The notes under the pieces were generated by a model, which worked only from the letters and a program-made list of their open reading frames with translations, did not search any database and was not told the origin of the DNA. Positions 51,339 to 60,363 of a stretch of 64,000 nt of DNA are shown here, piece after piece. Position 1 is the first letter of the stretch. Every line of letters starts with the position of its first letter. This DNA comes from Sarcodiotheca gaudichaudii. Its lineage: Eukaryota > Rhodophyta > Florideophyceae > Gigartinales > Solieriaceae. Both the position numbers and the translations under genes were made by a program. The DNA is taken from the NCBI GenBank assembly GCA_032355985.1, contig JAUKVZ010000006.1:62001-126000 (forward strand). The letters are read 5' to 3'.

Positions 51339-51804
51339 GTGTGTTCGAGTGTAGCCGGGCAGGTGGGGGTTGGGCAGGGAGATGGTTGAAGCATCGGCCT
51401 TTGGGGGGCGGTGGCGTGGGGGTGTGTGGGTGTTTTCTTTTAAGGATGGGTCCGGACTGGATTCTGCGCGAACGATCTGTTGCGGAGAGCGTCTTGAAAA
51501 TCGGGAGGGGGTCTGAACCGAGGGCCCCTTTCGGGTCGATCAGGACTGACAGCGCGTTGTTTTGCAGGGGGTTGCGCCCTGCGTTGGTCGCGTTGACAGC
51601 CGGGAGGCCGGTGCTACGGTGATGCCCCTCATCATGGAAGGATGGGGACTTGCGCTGTGGCGGGGTGGGCCCGGCAACGGATCTTTTTTCGCCCATTGGG
51701 GCGCATCCGGCGGAGGCTGGAGCGCGTTCGGCGGGTGATTCGGAGTGTTCGTCGCCGGATCTCGCATTGAGGTCGTGGCACAGAGGCAGCAGGAGCGTCG
51801 AGAG
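51339..51804. other. Divergent spacer between lipA and the exopolysaccharide operon
   Basis: 466 bases without a supported gene. The left end carries the lipA -10 element (51348-51353, minus strand). The centre has the predicted promoter at 51593-51620. The 180 bases from there to the wza-like ATG would be a structured, G-rich leader, with no known riboswitch class recognised. Confidence 0.5.
51593..51620 (+). promoter_or_regulatory. Sigma-70-type promoter of the exopolysaccharide operon
   Basis: TTGACA at 51593-51598 and TACGGT at 51615-51620 are 16 bases apart. The -35 box is perfect and the -10 box is of the T-A-x-x-x-T type common in high-GC bacteria. It would give a 5' leader of about 175-180 bases before the ATG at 51805. 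Confidence 0.5.
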
Positions 51805-53412
51805 ATGAATGTTCCTTCGAGGAATCAGTCGCGCACGGTGGGTCGTGGCGCCCGCGGTTCATGGTGTGGCGTCGTCGCGCTGAGTGTGGCGTGCGGTGCT
51901 GCGCTGTTTGGCTGCAACGCTGACTCGTTTCTCGATCAGAGTGTTGTTGGTCGCTGGGAATCGACGTCGACGGTCGTGCCGATTCTTGATCGCATCGACC
52001 TGATCGAGCGTGACACGGGTGAGTTCGTCGAGACGACGGCCATCATGCCTGAGGATCTGATTCCTGAGGTGCAGGATTACGTGATCGGCTCGGGCGATCA
52101 GCTTTTCCTTGAGATCTTTGACTTCATCGAGCCTGGCGTGCCGGCCCAGTTCCAGCGGATCGTCGGGCCTCAGGGCACGATTGATATGCCGCAGATCGGG
52201 CGGATCAATGTGCTTGGTCTTTCGTCTGAAGAGGTTCGTGAGTTGTTGCGGGCTGAAATTCGCAACGCGGGCATTCTTGATGACGCTCTGGTTTCGGTGC
52301 AGGTGACGAATCAGCGTCGTTCGACGTATTCGGTGTTTGGTTTCATCAACGGCGTCGGTCGGTATTTCATTCCGGAGCCGGATTACAGGATTCTGGAAGC
52401 GTTGACTGAGGCTGGCGGCGTGCCTGCTCAGGTGAAGCGTGTGTATGTGATTCGTCAGGTGCCTTTGACGGATGAGGCGGCGCATGGCGCGGGTGTGACC
52501 CCGGCGGCCAAGCCGCAGATGCCGAATCGCGGGGGCAATGGCGATCCTGAACGCGGGACGAATCTGCTTGATCTGATTGATGAGATTACGGAAGAGGAGA
52601 ACGGCGGCGGAGCGCCTGGTTCGATGGGGGGTTTCGGCGTCGCTTCGGGCGGGCAGCCTCGGCGACTGAGCCAGGATGTGCGTTCCATCGGCGGCACGAA
52701 TGAGGAGCCGCCTCCGATTGATCTGGTTGATGAGCCGGGCGATGACGGCCCGCTGATCGCGATTGATCGGGAGCAGGTGGGCGGATCGGAGATTCCGGCG
52801 AGCCGCTGGATGTTCCTTAATGGTGAGTGGGTAAAGGTGACGCGCGCGGCTCGTGACGCTGATGGTCTGCCGGAGGGTGATGATCCTCTGGGCGGCGGTC
52901 TGGCGGCTGAGGATCTGTTTACGCAGCGCGTGATTGAGGTTCCGACGGCGCCGCTGTGGCAGGGGGCCGCTCAGTACAACATTGTGATTCGTCCCGGCGA
53001 CATCATTCGCATTCCGCCCCCGGAGCAGGGTGTGGTGTATGTGGGTGGCCGCGGCATTACGCGTCCGGGCACGTACAGCCTTCCGAGCGCTGGTCGATTG
53101 ACTTTGACGAAGGCGATCATCGCGGCGGGGGGCCTGAGCCCCATTGGTGTGCCTCAGAAGGTAGACTTGACGCGGATGGTCGGTGACAACCGCCAGGCGA
53201 CGATTCAGTTGAATCTGGCGGCGATCTTCACCGGGACTCAGCCTGACGTCTTCCTGAAGCCTGATGATGTCGTGAATTGCGGCACGAACTTCTGGGCGGC
53301 GCCTCTGGCTGTGATTCGGGGCGGGTTCCGCACGTCTTACGGGTTCGGATTCCTTCTGGATCGGAACTTCGGCAACGACGTGTTCGGCGCTCCTCCGACC
53401 AATATTCGTTGA
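51805..53412 (+). CDS. Wza-like polysaccharide export lipoprotein
   Basis: 535 residues from the ATG at 51805 with AGGAG upstream. A signal sequence ends in a lipobox (VACGAALFGC). The Poly_export domain starts at about 95 (YVIGSGDQLFLEIFDF; GPQGTIDMPQIGRINVLGLS), followed by an SLBB domain (YSVFGFINGVGRYFIP), a long Gly/Asp-rich insertion of about 200 residues, and a second SLBB (VYVGGRGITRPGTYSLPSAG). Such proteins form the outer-membrane channel for exopolysaccharide. The insertion is longer than usual. First gene of the cluster. Confidence 0.88.
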   Translation: MNVPSRNQSRTVGRGARGSWCGVVALSVACGAALFGCNADSFLDQSVVGRWESTSTVVPILDRIDLIERDTGEFVETTAIMPEDLIPEVQDYVIGSGDQLFLEIFDFIEPGVPAQFQRIVGPQGTIDMPQIGRINVLGLSSEEVRELLRAEIRNAGILDDALVSVQVTNQRRSTYSVFGFINGVGRYFIPEPDYRILEALTEAGGVPAQVKRVYVIRQVPLTDEAAHGAGVTPAAKPQMPNRGGNGDPERGTNLLDLIDEITEEENGGGAPGSMGGFGVASGGQPRRLSQDVRSIGGTNEEPPPIDLVDEPGDDGPLIAIDREQVGGSEIPASRWMFLNGEWVKVTRAARDADGLPEGDDPLGGGLAAEDLFTQRVIEVPTAPLWQGAAQYNIVIRPGDIIRIPPPEQGVVYVGGRGITRPGTYSLPSAGRLTLTKAIIAAGGLSPIGVPQKVDLTRMVGDNRQATIQLNLAAIFTGTQPDVFLKPDDVVNCGTNFWAAPLAVIRGGFRTSYGFGFLLDRNFGNDVFGAPPTNIR

Positions 53413-53687
53413 TCTCGCATGACCAGCTTTTTGGGCCTTTGCGGGATCCATCCGGGCGGAGCCTGGTGTGGGAGTGCGGGCCGAAATGCAGGTCGGTGTG
53501 AAGATCCGGCATGGAAGCCGAACCGAGTGGAAGGTGGTCTCGTAGGACCATCGCAGGCGGCCTTGGGGGGCTGGCTGTCCTTTTTTGCGAACCCACGGCA
53601 GAAGTTGTGGGGGAGGGCATTGTTGCCGCCGGAGGCTGATTCGGCGGCGGGAGCGGCGATTCTCTCGATGAGATCGGGCGGACGGAC
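53413..53687 (+). other. Spacer inside the exopolysaccharide cluster
   Basis: 275 bases between the Wza-like gene and the exosortase gene. A 90-codon open frame from 53419 has no protein-like features and was not called. CCCAC..GTGGG can pair around 53593-53612. No promoter with both boxes was seen. It may be a leader for a second transcript. Confidence 0.4.
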
Positions 53688-54656
53688 ATGAGCGACGTTG
53701 TCGCATCCGGTGGTGGGGCGATGGCCGCGCGCGATGAGCGTGGGGTCGGCGGTCTGCTTACGCCTGCGGGTATCGGGATGCTGATCGCCCTGTGCGTCGC
53801 GTTTGTGATGCTGTTCTGGCAATGGTTTGATATTCAGCATCAGTTCAGCTGGGGGAACCCGGACTGGTCGCACGCCTATCTGATTCCCGTGATCAGCGGG
53901 TATGTGTTGTGGCGGCGGCGGGAGTTGATCAATCAGATTCCGATGTCGACGTTCTGGCCGGGCGCTTTGCTGATCGGTCTGGGCGTCGCGTTGTATTTCT
54001 ACTTCACGCTGGGTTTTCCGAATCACATGTTCCGCGGCTTTGCGCTGGTGTTGACGCTCTTTGGGGCGACGCTGCTGCTGACGGGGCCGCGGATGATGGT
54101 GGCGCTGGCCTTTCCGGTGGCGTACCTGGCGTTCGGCGTGACGATCGCCGAGATGGTGATGATCAAGATCACGTATCAGCTTCAGCTGATCGCTTCGTAT
54201 GGCTCGTGGGTGCTGCTGCAGGCGCTGAGTCCGATTCTGCAGGCGCAGACTGAGCTTGCGGGCAACACGCTGTTTATTACGACGAACACGGGGCGTGAGA
54301 TTCCGCTGAATGTCGCCGAGGCATGCTCGGGCATGCGCATGCTTGTCGCGTTTTACGCGCTGGGCGTGGTGGTGGCGTTTCTTTCGTGCAAGCACTGGTG
54401 GCAGCGGATTGCGCTGGTGCTGGCGGCGGGCCCGGTGGCGGTCTTTGTGAACATTCTTCGTGTGGCGTTTCTCGGCATTGCGAGTCTCTTTGACAAGGAG
54501 CTTGCGGCGGGTGAGGCGCACACGATGATCGGCGTGCTCTGGCTTGTGCCGGCGTTCTTGCTTTTCAGCGCGATCGTCTGGGCATTGAACCGGATCGTGC
54601 ATGAGCCAACTGCGTCGGGCGGCGGCAAGGTCGCGACGAAGGGGGGTTCGGCGTGA
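53688..54656 (+). CDS. Exosortase/archaeosortase family protein
   Basis: 322 residues with about eight transmembrane helices. The exosortase active-site residues are all present: C213 in AEACSGMRML, R258 in FVNILRVAF and H278 in GEAHTMIGVLWLVP. N-terminal PDWSHAYLIPVISGYVLWRR is also typical. Exosortases cleave C-terminal sorting tails (PEP-CTERM and relatives) and attach the protein to the cell surface, usually in genomes that also make an exopolysaccharide. No protein with an obvious sorting tail lies in this window. Inner membrane. Confidence 0.9.
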   Translation: MSDVVASGGGAMAARDERGVGGLLTPAGIGMLIALCVAFVMLFWQWFDIQHQFSWGNPDWSHAYLIPVISGYVLWRRRELINQIPMSTFWPGALLIGLGVALYFYFTLGFPNHMFRGFALVLTLFGATLLLTGPRMMVALAFPVAYLAFGVTIAEMVMIKITYQLQLIASYGSWVLLQALSPILQAQTELAGNTLFITTNTGREIPLNVAEACSGMRMLVAFYALGVVVAFLSCKHWWQRIALVLAAGPVAVFVNILRVAFLGIASLFDKELAAGEAHTMIGVLWLVPAFLLFSAIVWALNRIVHEPTASGGGKVATKGGSA

Positions 54657-55642
54657 ATCCTCTGAGCCCGCGCAATCCGGCGGCGATGTTCATCGTCGTG
54701 GCGCTGATCGCAGCCGGCGTGGGTCTGCAGATTGCGCTTGTTGCGACGGGCGCGCATCTGCAGAAGCTGGAGATTCAGGCGAAGGACAACATCAAGTTTC
54801 ACACGCTTCCGGCTGAGACGGAGCGTTGGACGCGGCTGGGCGCCGATCCGCCGCCGTTGAGCGCCGAGGTGCTGGAGACGCTTGGGACGCACAACTATCT
54901 GTCGCGGACTTATGTCAGCTCGGAAGATGTGACCGTTTCTTCGGGCGACACGGCGGTGCTGGAGCTTCACTGCGCGTATTACACGGGCACGATTGACACG
55001 GTGCCGCACGTTCCGGAGCGCTGCTATGTGGGCGGCGGGATGGCGATTGCGGGTCCGAGCGAGGTCGTTGATGTGCCTCTGGATATGGAAGCGTTTCCGC
55101 CGGATCCTTATCTGCGCGGAACGGCTCACGAAGAGATACGTCGCGGGCGAACGTTGAAGGGTTTGTACGTTCGGTTGCCGCGTGGGATTGAGAATCTTCG
55201 GATGAGCGTGACTCCCTTCCTGACGCAGGATGGTCAGAAGGTTTTTGCGGGCTACTTTTTCATCGCCAACGGCGGCACTTGCGCGACGGCGAATGATGTT
55301 CGTCTGCTGGCGTATCAACTGAAGGACAGCTACGCGTATTACGCGAAGGTTCAGTTGATGAGCGCCCAGGCTGATTCCTATGAGGAGTTCGCGGCGCTGA
55401 CGGCGGACTTTTTGAATGACATGTTGCCGGAGATCATGCTTCGCACGCCTGACTGGGTGGACGTGCTGGAGGGTCGTTATCCGGAGGACAGCGTTCTTCG
55501 CAAGCGTGGGCCTGATGAGCAGGCTGGTGTCTGGCGCGACGAGCGTGACCTTGTGTTTCACACGAGTGAAAATTTTCGATCGAGCGCATCGCCGGCGAGC
55601 GTCGATTGCGTTGATTCCGCGGCGTTGCCGCAGAGAGCTTGA
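54653..55642 (+). CDS. EpsI-like exosortase-associated protein
   Basis: 329 residues from a GTG at 54653, overlapping the exosortase stop (GTGA). An N-terminal anchor (AMFIVVALIAAGVGLQIALV) is followed by the domain often fused to or next to exosortases, with VPERCYVGGGMAIAGPSEVV as its hallmark. The C-terminal half (MSAQADSYEEFAALTADFLN) is helical. EpsI-type proteins act in the periplasm with exosortase or exopolysaccharide assembly. Separate from the exosortase rather than fused. Confidence 0.8.
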   Translation: MNPLSPRNPAAMFIVVALIAAGVGLQIALVATGAHLQKLEIQAKDNIKFHTLPAETERWTRLGADPPPLSAEVLETLGTHNYLSRTYVSSEDVTVSSGDTAVLELHCAYYTGTIDTVPHVPERCYVGGGMAIAGPSEVVDVPLDMEAFPPDPYLRGTAHEEIRRGRTLKGLYVRLPRGIENLRMSVTPFLTQDGQKVFAGYFFIANGGTCATANDVRLLAYQLKDSYAYYAKVQLMSAQADSYEEFAALTADFLNDMLPEIMLRTPDWVDVLEGRYPEDSVLRKRGPDEQAGVWRDERDLVFHTSENFRSSASPASVDCVDSAALPQRA

Positions 55643-55656
55643 GGACAGGACAGATC

Positions 55657-58600
55657 ATGGCTTCAAAGGTGAACGTCAAGTTCGTCATCGTGTTGAGCGT
55701 GGTTCTGGTGGTGCTGTTTGGCGGCGCTATGGGACTGCTGTACTCGGCGGTGACAAAGTCGGGCGAGGACTACATAGCACTCGGCGACAAGCTGAAGGAA
55801 GAGGGCGACCTGAAGCAGGCCGTGAAGATGTATGAGAAGGCTGTTGGCCACGATCGCACGAACGTGGAATGGCTGAACATCTGGCTGGACAATCTTCTTG
55901 CGTGGACGCCGGATTCTCAGGTTGAGTATGAGAAGGCGTATCACACGTATTACATGGGCATCCTTCGGACGCTTGCGCAGGTGCAGGAGTACGACGCTGC
56001 GGCGCAGCGAAAGATGCTTGAGGCCTTGTATCAGCAGATTAGTCTGACGGGCGGCAACGCCGAGGCTTGGGAATCGCTGGTGCAGCTTGCCGAGCAGTCG
56101 TATGAGCGTCTGGGTTCATCGAGCCCGGAGGCGGAGCAGATTCGTCGGTACATCGGTCTTGCGTCTTTGCAGATGATGCTTCGTCTGCCTGAGGATGCGG
56201 TTGTTCGCGAGAAGGCTGAGGAGCATCTTGAGGCTGCGGTGGCGGCTGATCCGGATGATCTTCGCGCGCAGATCGGTCTGGTGATCTGGGATTCAAGTGA
56301 GTGGGGTCGCGCACGTCGCACAGGCAAGCCTGAGGTGGCGAACAAGCATCTGGCGTCATTGGAGACGCGCCTTGACGCGCTTGATTCGCGTTTTCCGGGG
56401 CATCCTCTCGTGAAGCAGGCGATTCTTCGCAAGAACCTGGAGGAAGGCTTGATCGGCAAGGCGACGCGCGACGAGCGTCTGGCTGCGTTGCGCTCGATGT
56501 CCGGCTTGGAGAACGAGACGATCGAGGCGTATCGCACGAGCGAGTATCGTCCGCTTACGAACGATCTGGATGAGCTGCGGCGCTCCATCTCGCTGCTTCA
56601 GCAGCGTGAGGCGTCTCAGACGATGTTGAATCTGACGGAGCTTGCGCTTTCGCAGACGCCGGATGATCCGGTGCTGCTCTTCTATCGCGGCCAGCGTCTT
56701 CGTGACATGGGCGCTGATGAGGAAGCGATCGAGGCGTTTCAGACGGTGATCGATCTGCCTGATCGTCCGGTGAGTCTGCGCGGGATGATTCTCAGCAACT
56801 TCCGCACGATGGCTCGATTTGAGCAGGCGGAGGCCGCATTGCGGATGTGGGATCGCACGCAGGACGCGACTGAGCGTGCTGAGCATCTGGATGATGCGCG
56901 TGAGTTTTATGCGGCGCTTATTGAGCTTGTGCAGGGCCGTGAGAACGCGCCTCAGTCGATGCTGATCGAATCGAAGATCATGATCGCAGAGGGTCGTGTG
57001 CGTGACGCTATTCAGGTTCTCAATGAGCTTGATACGCAGACGGGTCGTGGGAATGTCGAAGTGAAGCGGCTGCTTGCGTCTTCGCTTGTGACGATGGGTC
57101 AGACGGGCGCCGCTCGTGAGCAGTACGACGTTGTGACTGAGAATGCTCCCTGGGATGTTCAGGGCGCTTTGGCGGGTTCGCAGCTTGATGTGCAGCTTCA
57201 GGATGCTGAGCGCGGGCTTGAGCGATTGAAGCTGGCGCTTCGGTTCAATCCTGATCATCCATTGCTGAATGAGCGCAAGCAGCAGCTTGAGGTGCTTGCC
57301 GGCAATCTTGAGGATGTGTCGGATCCGGTATTGCTGAAGATCGCCGCGGCTCAGGGTGAGATGACCAGTGGGAATCTCGATGAGGCGAAGGTGATCGTGG
57401 ATGGTGCGCTGGCGGAGCACGGGGACGATCCGCGTCTGCTGGGCATGTTGATCGAGATCGCGGCGCAGCAGCAGGATCTGGTGGAGTTGACGCGCACGGT
57501 GGATCGCGCGCTTGCGGCGTATCCGGAGAACTCGGCGTTCCAGCGGATGCGCGAGCGCATCAGTCTGTATGAGATTGAAGATCCGGATGAGCGGATCGAC
57601 GAGATTCTCGGAAGGATCGATGCGGCGCCGGTCAGTGATTTGCAGAAGGAGCTTCAGAAGTACACGTTGTTCGTGCGTATGGGCGATCCGGAGCGGGCGC
57701 GTCAGTATCTGCGTCGCGCCGAGGAGATCAATCCTGAGCATCCGGGTGTGCTGGATGCGCTGTTTGTGGAAGCGCTGTCGGCAGATGACATGGCGCGAGC
57801 GAGGCAGCTCGCGAATACGGCGTCGCGCGTCGATGCGGATCAGTGCGGGGGCCAGCTCTTCAATGCGCGTCTGCTGCTCGCCGAGGGTGATCTGCAGGCA
57901 GCCATGGCGGCGCTGCAGCGAGGCGTTGAGATGGCGCCTTACAACCCGACGGCATGGCGCCTGCTCGGTCAGGTGCAGTTGCAGCTTGGTCAGTCGGCGG
58001 ACGCCGTGACCTCGCTGAAGCGGGCGTATGACAACAAGCCGGAGGACGCCGAGAACGCTGAGGTGTACATCCGGGCGCTTGCGCAGCTTCAGCGGAACAG
58101 AGAGGCACTTGAGGTGGCGCGTCATGCGCGTGCGCTCACGCCGAATGATCCTGGTTTGAATGATGTGTGGCTGGTGCTGGAGGAGACGGCGGGCGACAAG
58201 CAGCTTGCGCTTCGCGAGCGGACCACTCGTTTTGCGGCGAGTCCGAACGATCAGCGCAATACGATCTCGTATGTGAATCTGCTGATTGAACTGGAGATGT
58301 GGGATCAGGCGCGCACGGTTGTCGATCAGGCGCGTGCGAGCAGGGACTCGCTTGCGCTTGCCGTGCAGGATGCTCGTCTTCTCGCGTTGTCAGGCAACGA
58401 GAGTGTGGAAGAGGGTCAGGCGGTTTTGAAGGAGTACATCGCGGGTCTGGGCGCTGATATGGATGAGCAGCCTTACATCGCGATGGCGCAGTATCTGCTG
58501 GAGTTTGAGCGTGCGGATCTTGCGCTGGCGGCGTTCCGTCAGGCGGAGGAGCATCAGGATCCGGCGGAGATGCAGGCGACGCGCGCGAAGGCGGATTATC

Positions 58601-60246
58601 TCTTCCAGTCGGGCGACAATGAGGCCGCGGCTGAGGCGTACGGCGAGATGCTCGCGGCGGGCGTTGACCTTCCGGATCAGTACATCGCGCTTCGTGCGAT
58701 GGAGTCGCACACGCGTATGGAGGACTGGGCGGGCGCGAAGGCCGTCTACGATCGCGAGTTCACGGGTGAAGAGAATGACAGCCGCGTGTTGCTGCTGCTG
58801 TCGCAGATTCTCACGGGTCTTGGCGATCGGATGGAGGCTTCGCGTCACATTGATCGGGCGGTTGAGATCGCTCCGAACGATCCGCGTCCCTTCCTGGTTC
58901 GCGCCCAGAACAACATGGATGACGCATCTTTGTATCGCGATGTTGTTCGCGATCTGAAGCAGGCGATCACGCTGCAGCCGACGCTTGTGCAGGGCTACCT
59001 GATGCTGGCGAATCTAGAGCGTCGTCATGGCGACATGAGCGCTGCGATTACGGAGCTTCGCTCGTGCGTCGAGGCGAATCCGCAGTCGGATCTGGCTCGT
59101 CAGGAGTTGATTCGTTATCTGCTCGGCGATCGTGAGTTTGAAGGCGCGCAGCTTGCCGTGCAGGAAGCGGTGCGCGTGAGTGACAATGAAGTGTCCTGGG
59201 TGCTTGCGGCTGGCGATGTGTATCGCACGTCTGCGGACTCTGCGCTTGCAGAGGGTCGTTTGCAGGCGGCGAGGGATCTTCAGGCTCGTGCGGCGACGTG
59301 GTATGGACAGGCGTCGGAGCTTGAGCCTGAGTCGCGTGAGATTCTTCGGCGGTACGTCAAGGCTTTGCTTGATGCGAGCCGCGAGAACTCATCAAAGGCT
59401 CTTGAGACGCTTGATAGCGTGGGGCCGGAGATTCAGGAGTATCCGGGTCTGATTGTGCTGAAGGCGCGCACGCTTGCCTATGAGGGCAAGCTTGACGAAG
59501 CGAAGGAGCTTGCCGCGGAGGCGCTGACGGTCGTCGAGAACGGCGCGACCTTCGCGCTCTGGTACAACGAGTTGAAGGATCTGATGCCTCGCGCTCAGAT
59601 GGTTGAGTTCATGCTGAGTCTGACGCCTCCGACGGCGATCGTGCCGGTGTGGGAAGTGTATCTGGCGCGTCTTCGTCTGCCGGACTTCGCGGCTCACGAC
59701 GAGCTGATCGAGAATCTGCTTCGCGTCGAGAATCAGGTCCAGGACAACAATGACAAGGCGGAGCTGTACTCGGTGCTTGGCACGATTTACTACGCCAACG
59801 CTCGGTATGAAGAGGCGGCGGAGGCGTTCGCCGACGGCCTGGCGGTGAAGCCGGATGATCGCGAGTTTCTGAATAACCTCGCGTTCACGCTCGCGAACCG
59901 CCTGGGACGTCTGGAAGAGGCGCTGGAACATGCGGAGCGCGCTGTTGCGCTGTATCCGACGGACTCGGGTCTGCTGGACACGATGGGTTATATCTATCTG
60001 GAGCTCGGTCGCGAGGGTCAGGCTGAGCAGTACCTGAGCCGTGCTCTGACGCACGCGACGAAGCCTTCGGAGCGTCTGCCTGCGATTCTGCATCAGGCTC
60101 GGGTGAAGTTGAACCAGGAGAACCTGGATCAGGCTCGTCGTCTGCTCGATCAGGCTTCGGACGTTCTGGATCAGAATCCGGGACTGCTCGGGGAATATGG
60201 TCCGGAGTTCAACGAACTGATGGAGCGGCTTGATAGCGCCGAGTAA
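55657..60246 (+). CDS. Giant membrane-anchored TPR protein (PrsT-like)
   Basis: 1529 residues from the ATG at 55657, with GAGGACAGGA upstream. One transmembrane helix at about 8-28 (VIVLSVVLVVLFGGAMGLLY) anchors it; nearly all the rest is TPR-type repeats (DYIALGDKLKEEGDLKQAVK; AEVYIRALAQLQRNREALEV; LAFTLANRLGRLEEALEHAE). It lies in the exosortase operon where the PEP-CTERM system TPR protein PrsT is normally found, but is much longer than the roughly 900 residues I expect for it. Likely a periplasmic scaffold linking polymer synthesis to export. Opposite-strand frames of up to 589 codons are shadows. Confidence 0.85.
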   Translation: MASKVNVKFVIVLSVVLVVLFGGAMGLLYSAVTKSGEDYIALGDKLKEEGDLKQAVKMYEKAVGHDRTNVEWLNIWLDNLLAWTPDSQVEYEKAYHTYYMGILRTLAQVQEYDAAAQRKMLEALYQQISLTGGNAEAWESLVQLAEQSYERLGSSSPEAEQIRRYIGLASLQMMLRLPEDAVVREKAEEHLEAAVAADPDDLRAQIGLVIWDSSEWGRARRTGKPEVANKHLASLETRLDALDSRFPGHPLVKQAILRKNLEEGLIGKATRDERLAALRSMSGLENETIEAYRTSEYRPLTNDLDELRRSISLLQQREASQTMLNLTELALSQTPDDPVLLFYRGQRLRDMGADEEAIEAFQTVIDLPDRPVSLRGMILSNFRTMARFEQAEAALRMWDRTQDATERAEHLDDAREFYAALIELVQGRENAPQSMLIESKIMIAEGRVRDAIQVLNELDTQTGRGNVEVKRLLASSLVTMGQTGAAREQYDVVTENAPWDVQGALAGSQLDVQLQDAERGLERLKLALRFNPDHPLLNERKQQLEVLAGNLEDVSDPVLLKIAAAQGEMTSGNLDEAKVIVDGALAEHGDDPRLLGMLIEIAAQQQDLVELTRTVDRALAAYPENSAFQRMRERISLYEIEDPDERIDEILGRIDAAPVSDLQKELQKYTLFVRMGDPERARQYLRRAEEINPEHPGVLDALFVEALSADDMARARQLANTASRVDADQCGGQLFNARLLLAEGDLQAAMAALQRGVEMAPYNPTAWRLLGQVQLQLGQSADAVTSLKRAYDNKPEDAENAEVYIRALAQLQRNREALEVARHARALTPNDPGLNDVWLVLEETAGDKQLALRERTTRFAASPNDQRNTISYVNLLIELEMWDQARTVVDQARASRDSLALAVQDARLLALSGNESVEEGQAVLKEYIAGLGADMDEQPYIAMAQYLLEFERADLALAAFRQAEEHQDPAEMQATRAKADYLFQSGDNEAAAEAYGEMLAAGVDLPDQYIALRAMESHTRMEDWAGAKAVYDREFTGEENDSRVLLLLSQILTGLGDRMEASRHIDRAVEIAPNDPRPFLVRAQNNMDDASLYRDVVRDLKQAITLQPTLVQGYLMLANLERRHGDMSAAITELRSCVEANPQSDLARQELIRYLLGDREFEGAQLAVQEAVRVSDNEVSWVLAAGDVYRTSADSALAEGRLQAARDLQARAATWYGQASELEPESREILRRYVKALLDASRENSSKALETLDSVGPEIQEYPGLIVLKARTLAYEGKLDEAKELAAEALTVVENGATFALWYNELKDLMPRAQMVEFMLSLTPPTAIVPVWEVYLARLRLPDFAAHDELIENLLRVENQVQDNNDKAELYSVLGTIYYANARYEEAAEAFADGLAVKPDDREFLNNLAFTLANRLGRLEEALEHAERAVALYPTDSGLLDTMGYIYLELGREGQAEQYLSRALTHATKPSERLPAILHQARVKLNQENLDQARRLLDQASDVLDQNPGLLGEYGPEFNELMERLDSAE

Positions 60247-60363
60247 AGATGTGCGTGATCGGATTTCGGAGGGCCCGATAACGGGGACTACCGGGTGTGA
60301 GAACGAACCATGCGGCGCTGGCGTGTCGTATGAGTGACAGGCAAGAGAGAGGACGAATCGTCG

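Noticed and set aside
53419-53691. 90-codon plus-strand frame between the Wza-like and exosortase genes
   Set aside because: Gly/Ala/Pro-rich with no signal, motif or ribosome site, and it overlaps the exosortase start.
51859-53706. Minus-strand open frame of 615 codons over the Wza-like gene
   Set aside because: Strong codon bias in the G-rich plus-strand gene keeps the opposite frame open. The product is Arg/His/Ile-rich without any domain. The same holds for the long frames at 53337-54602, 54353-55561, 56356-58125 and 59392-60540.
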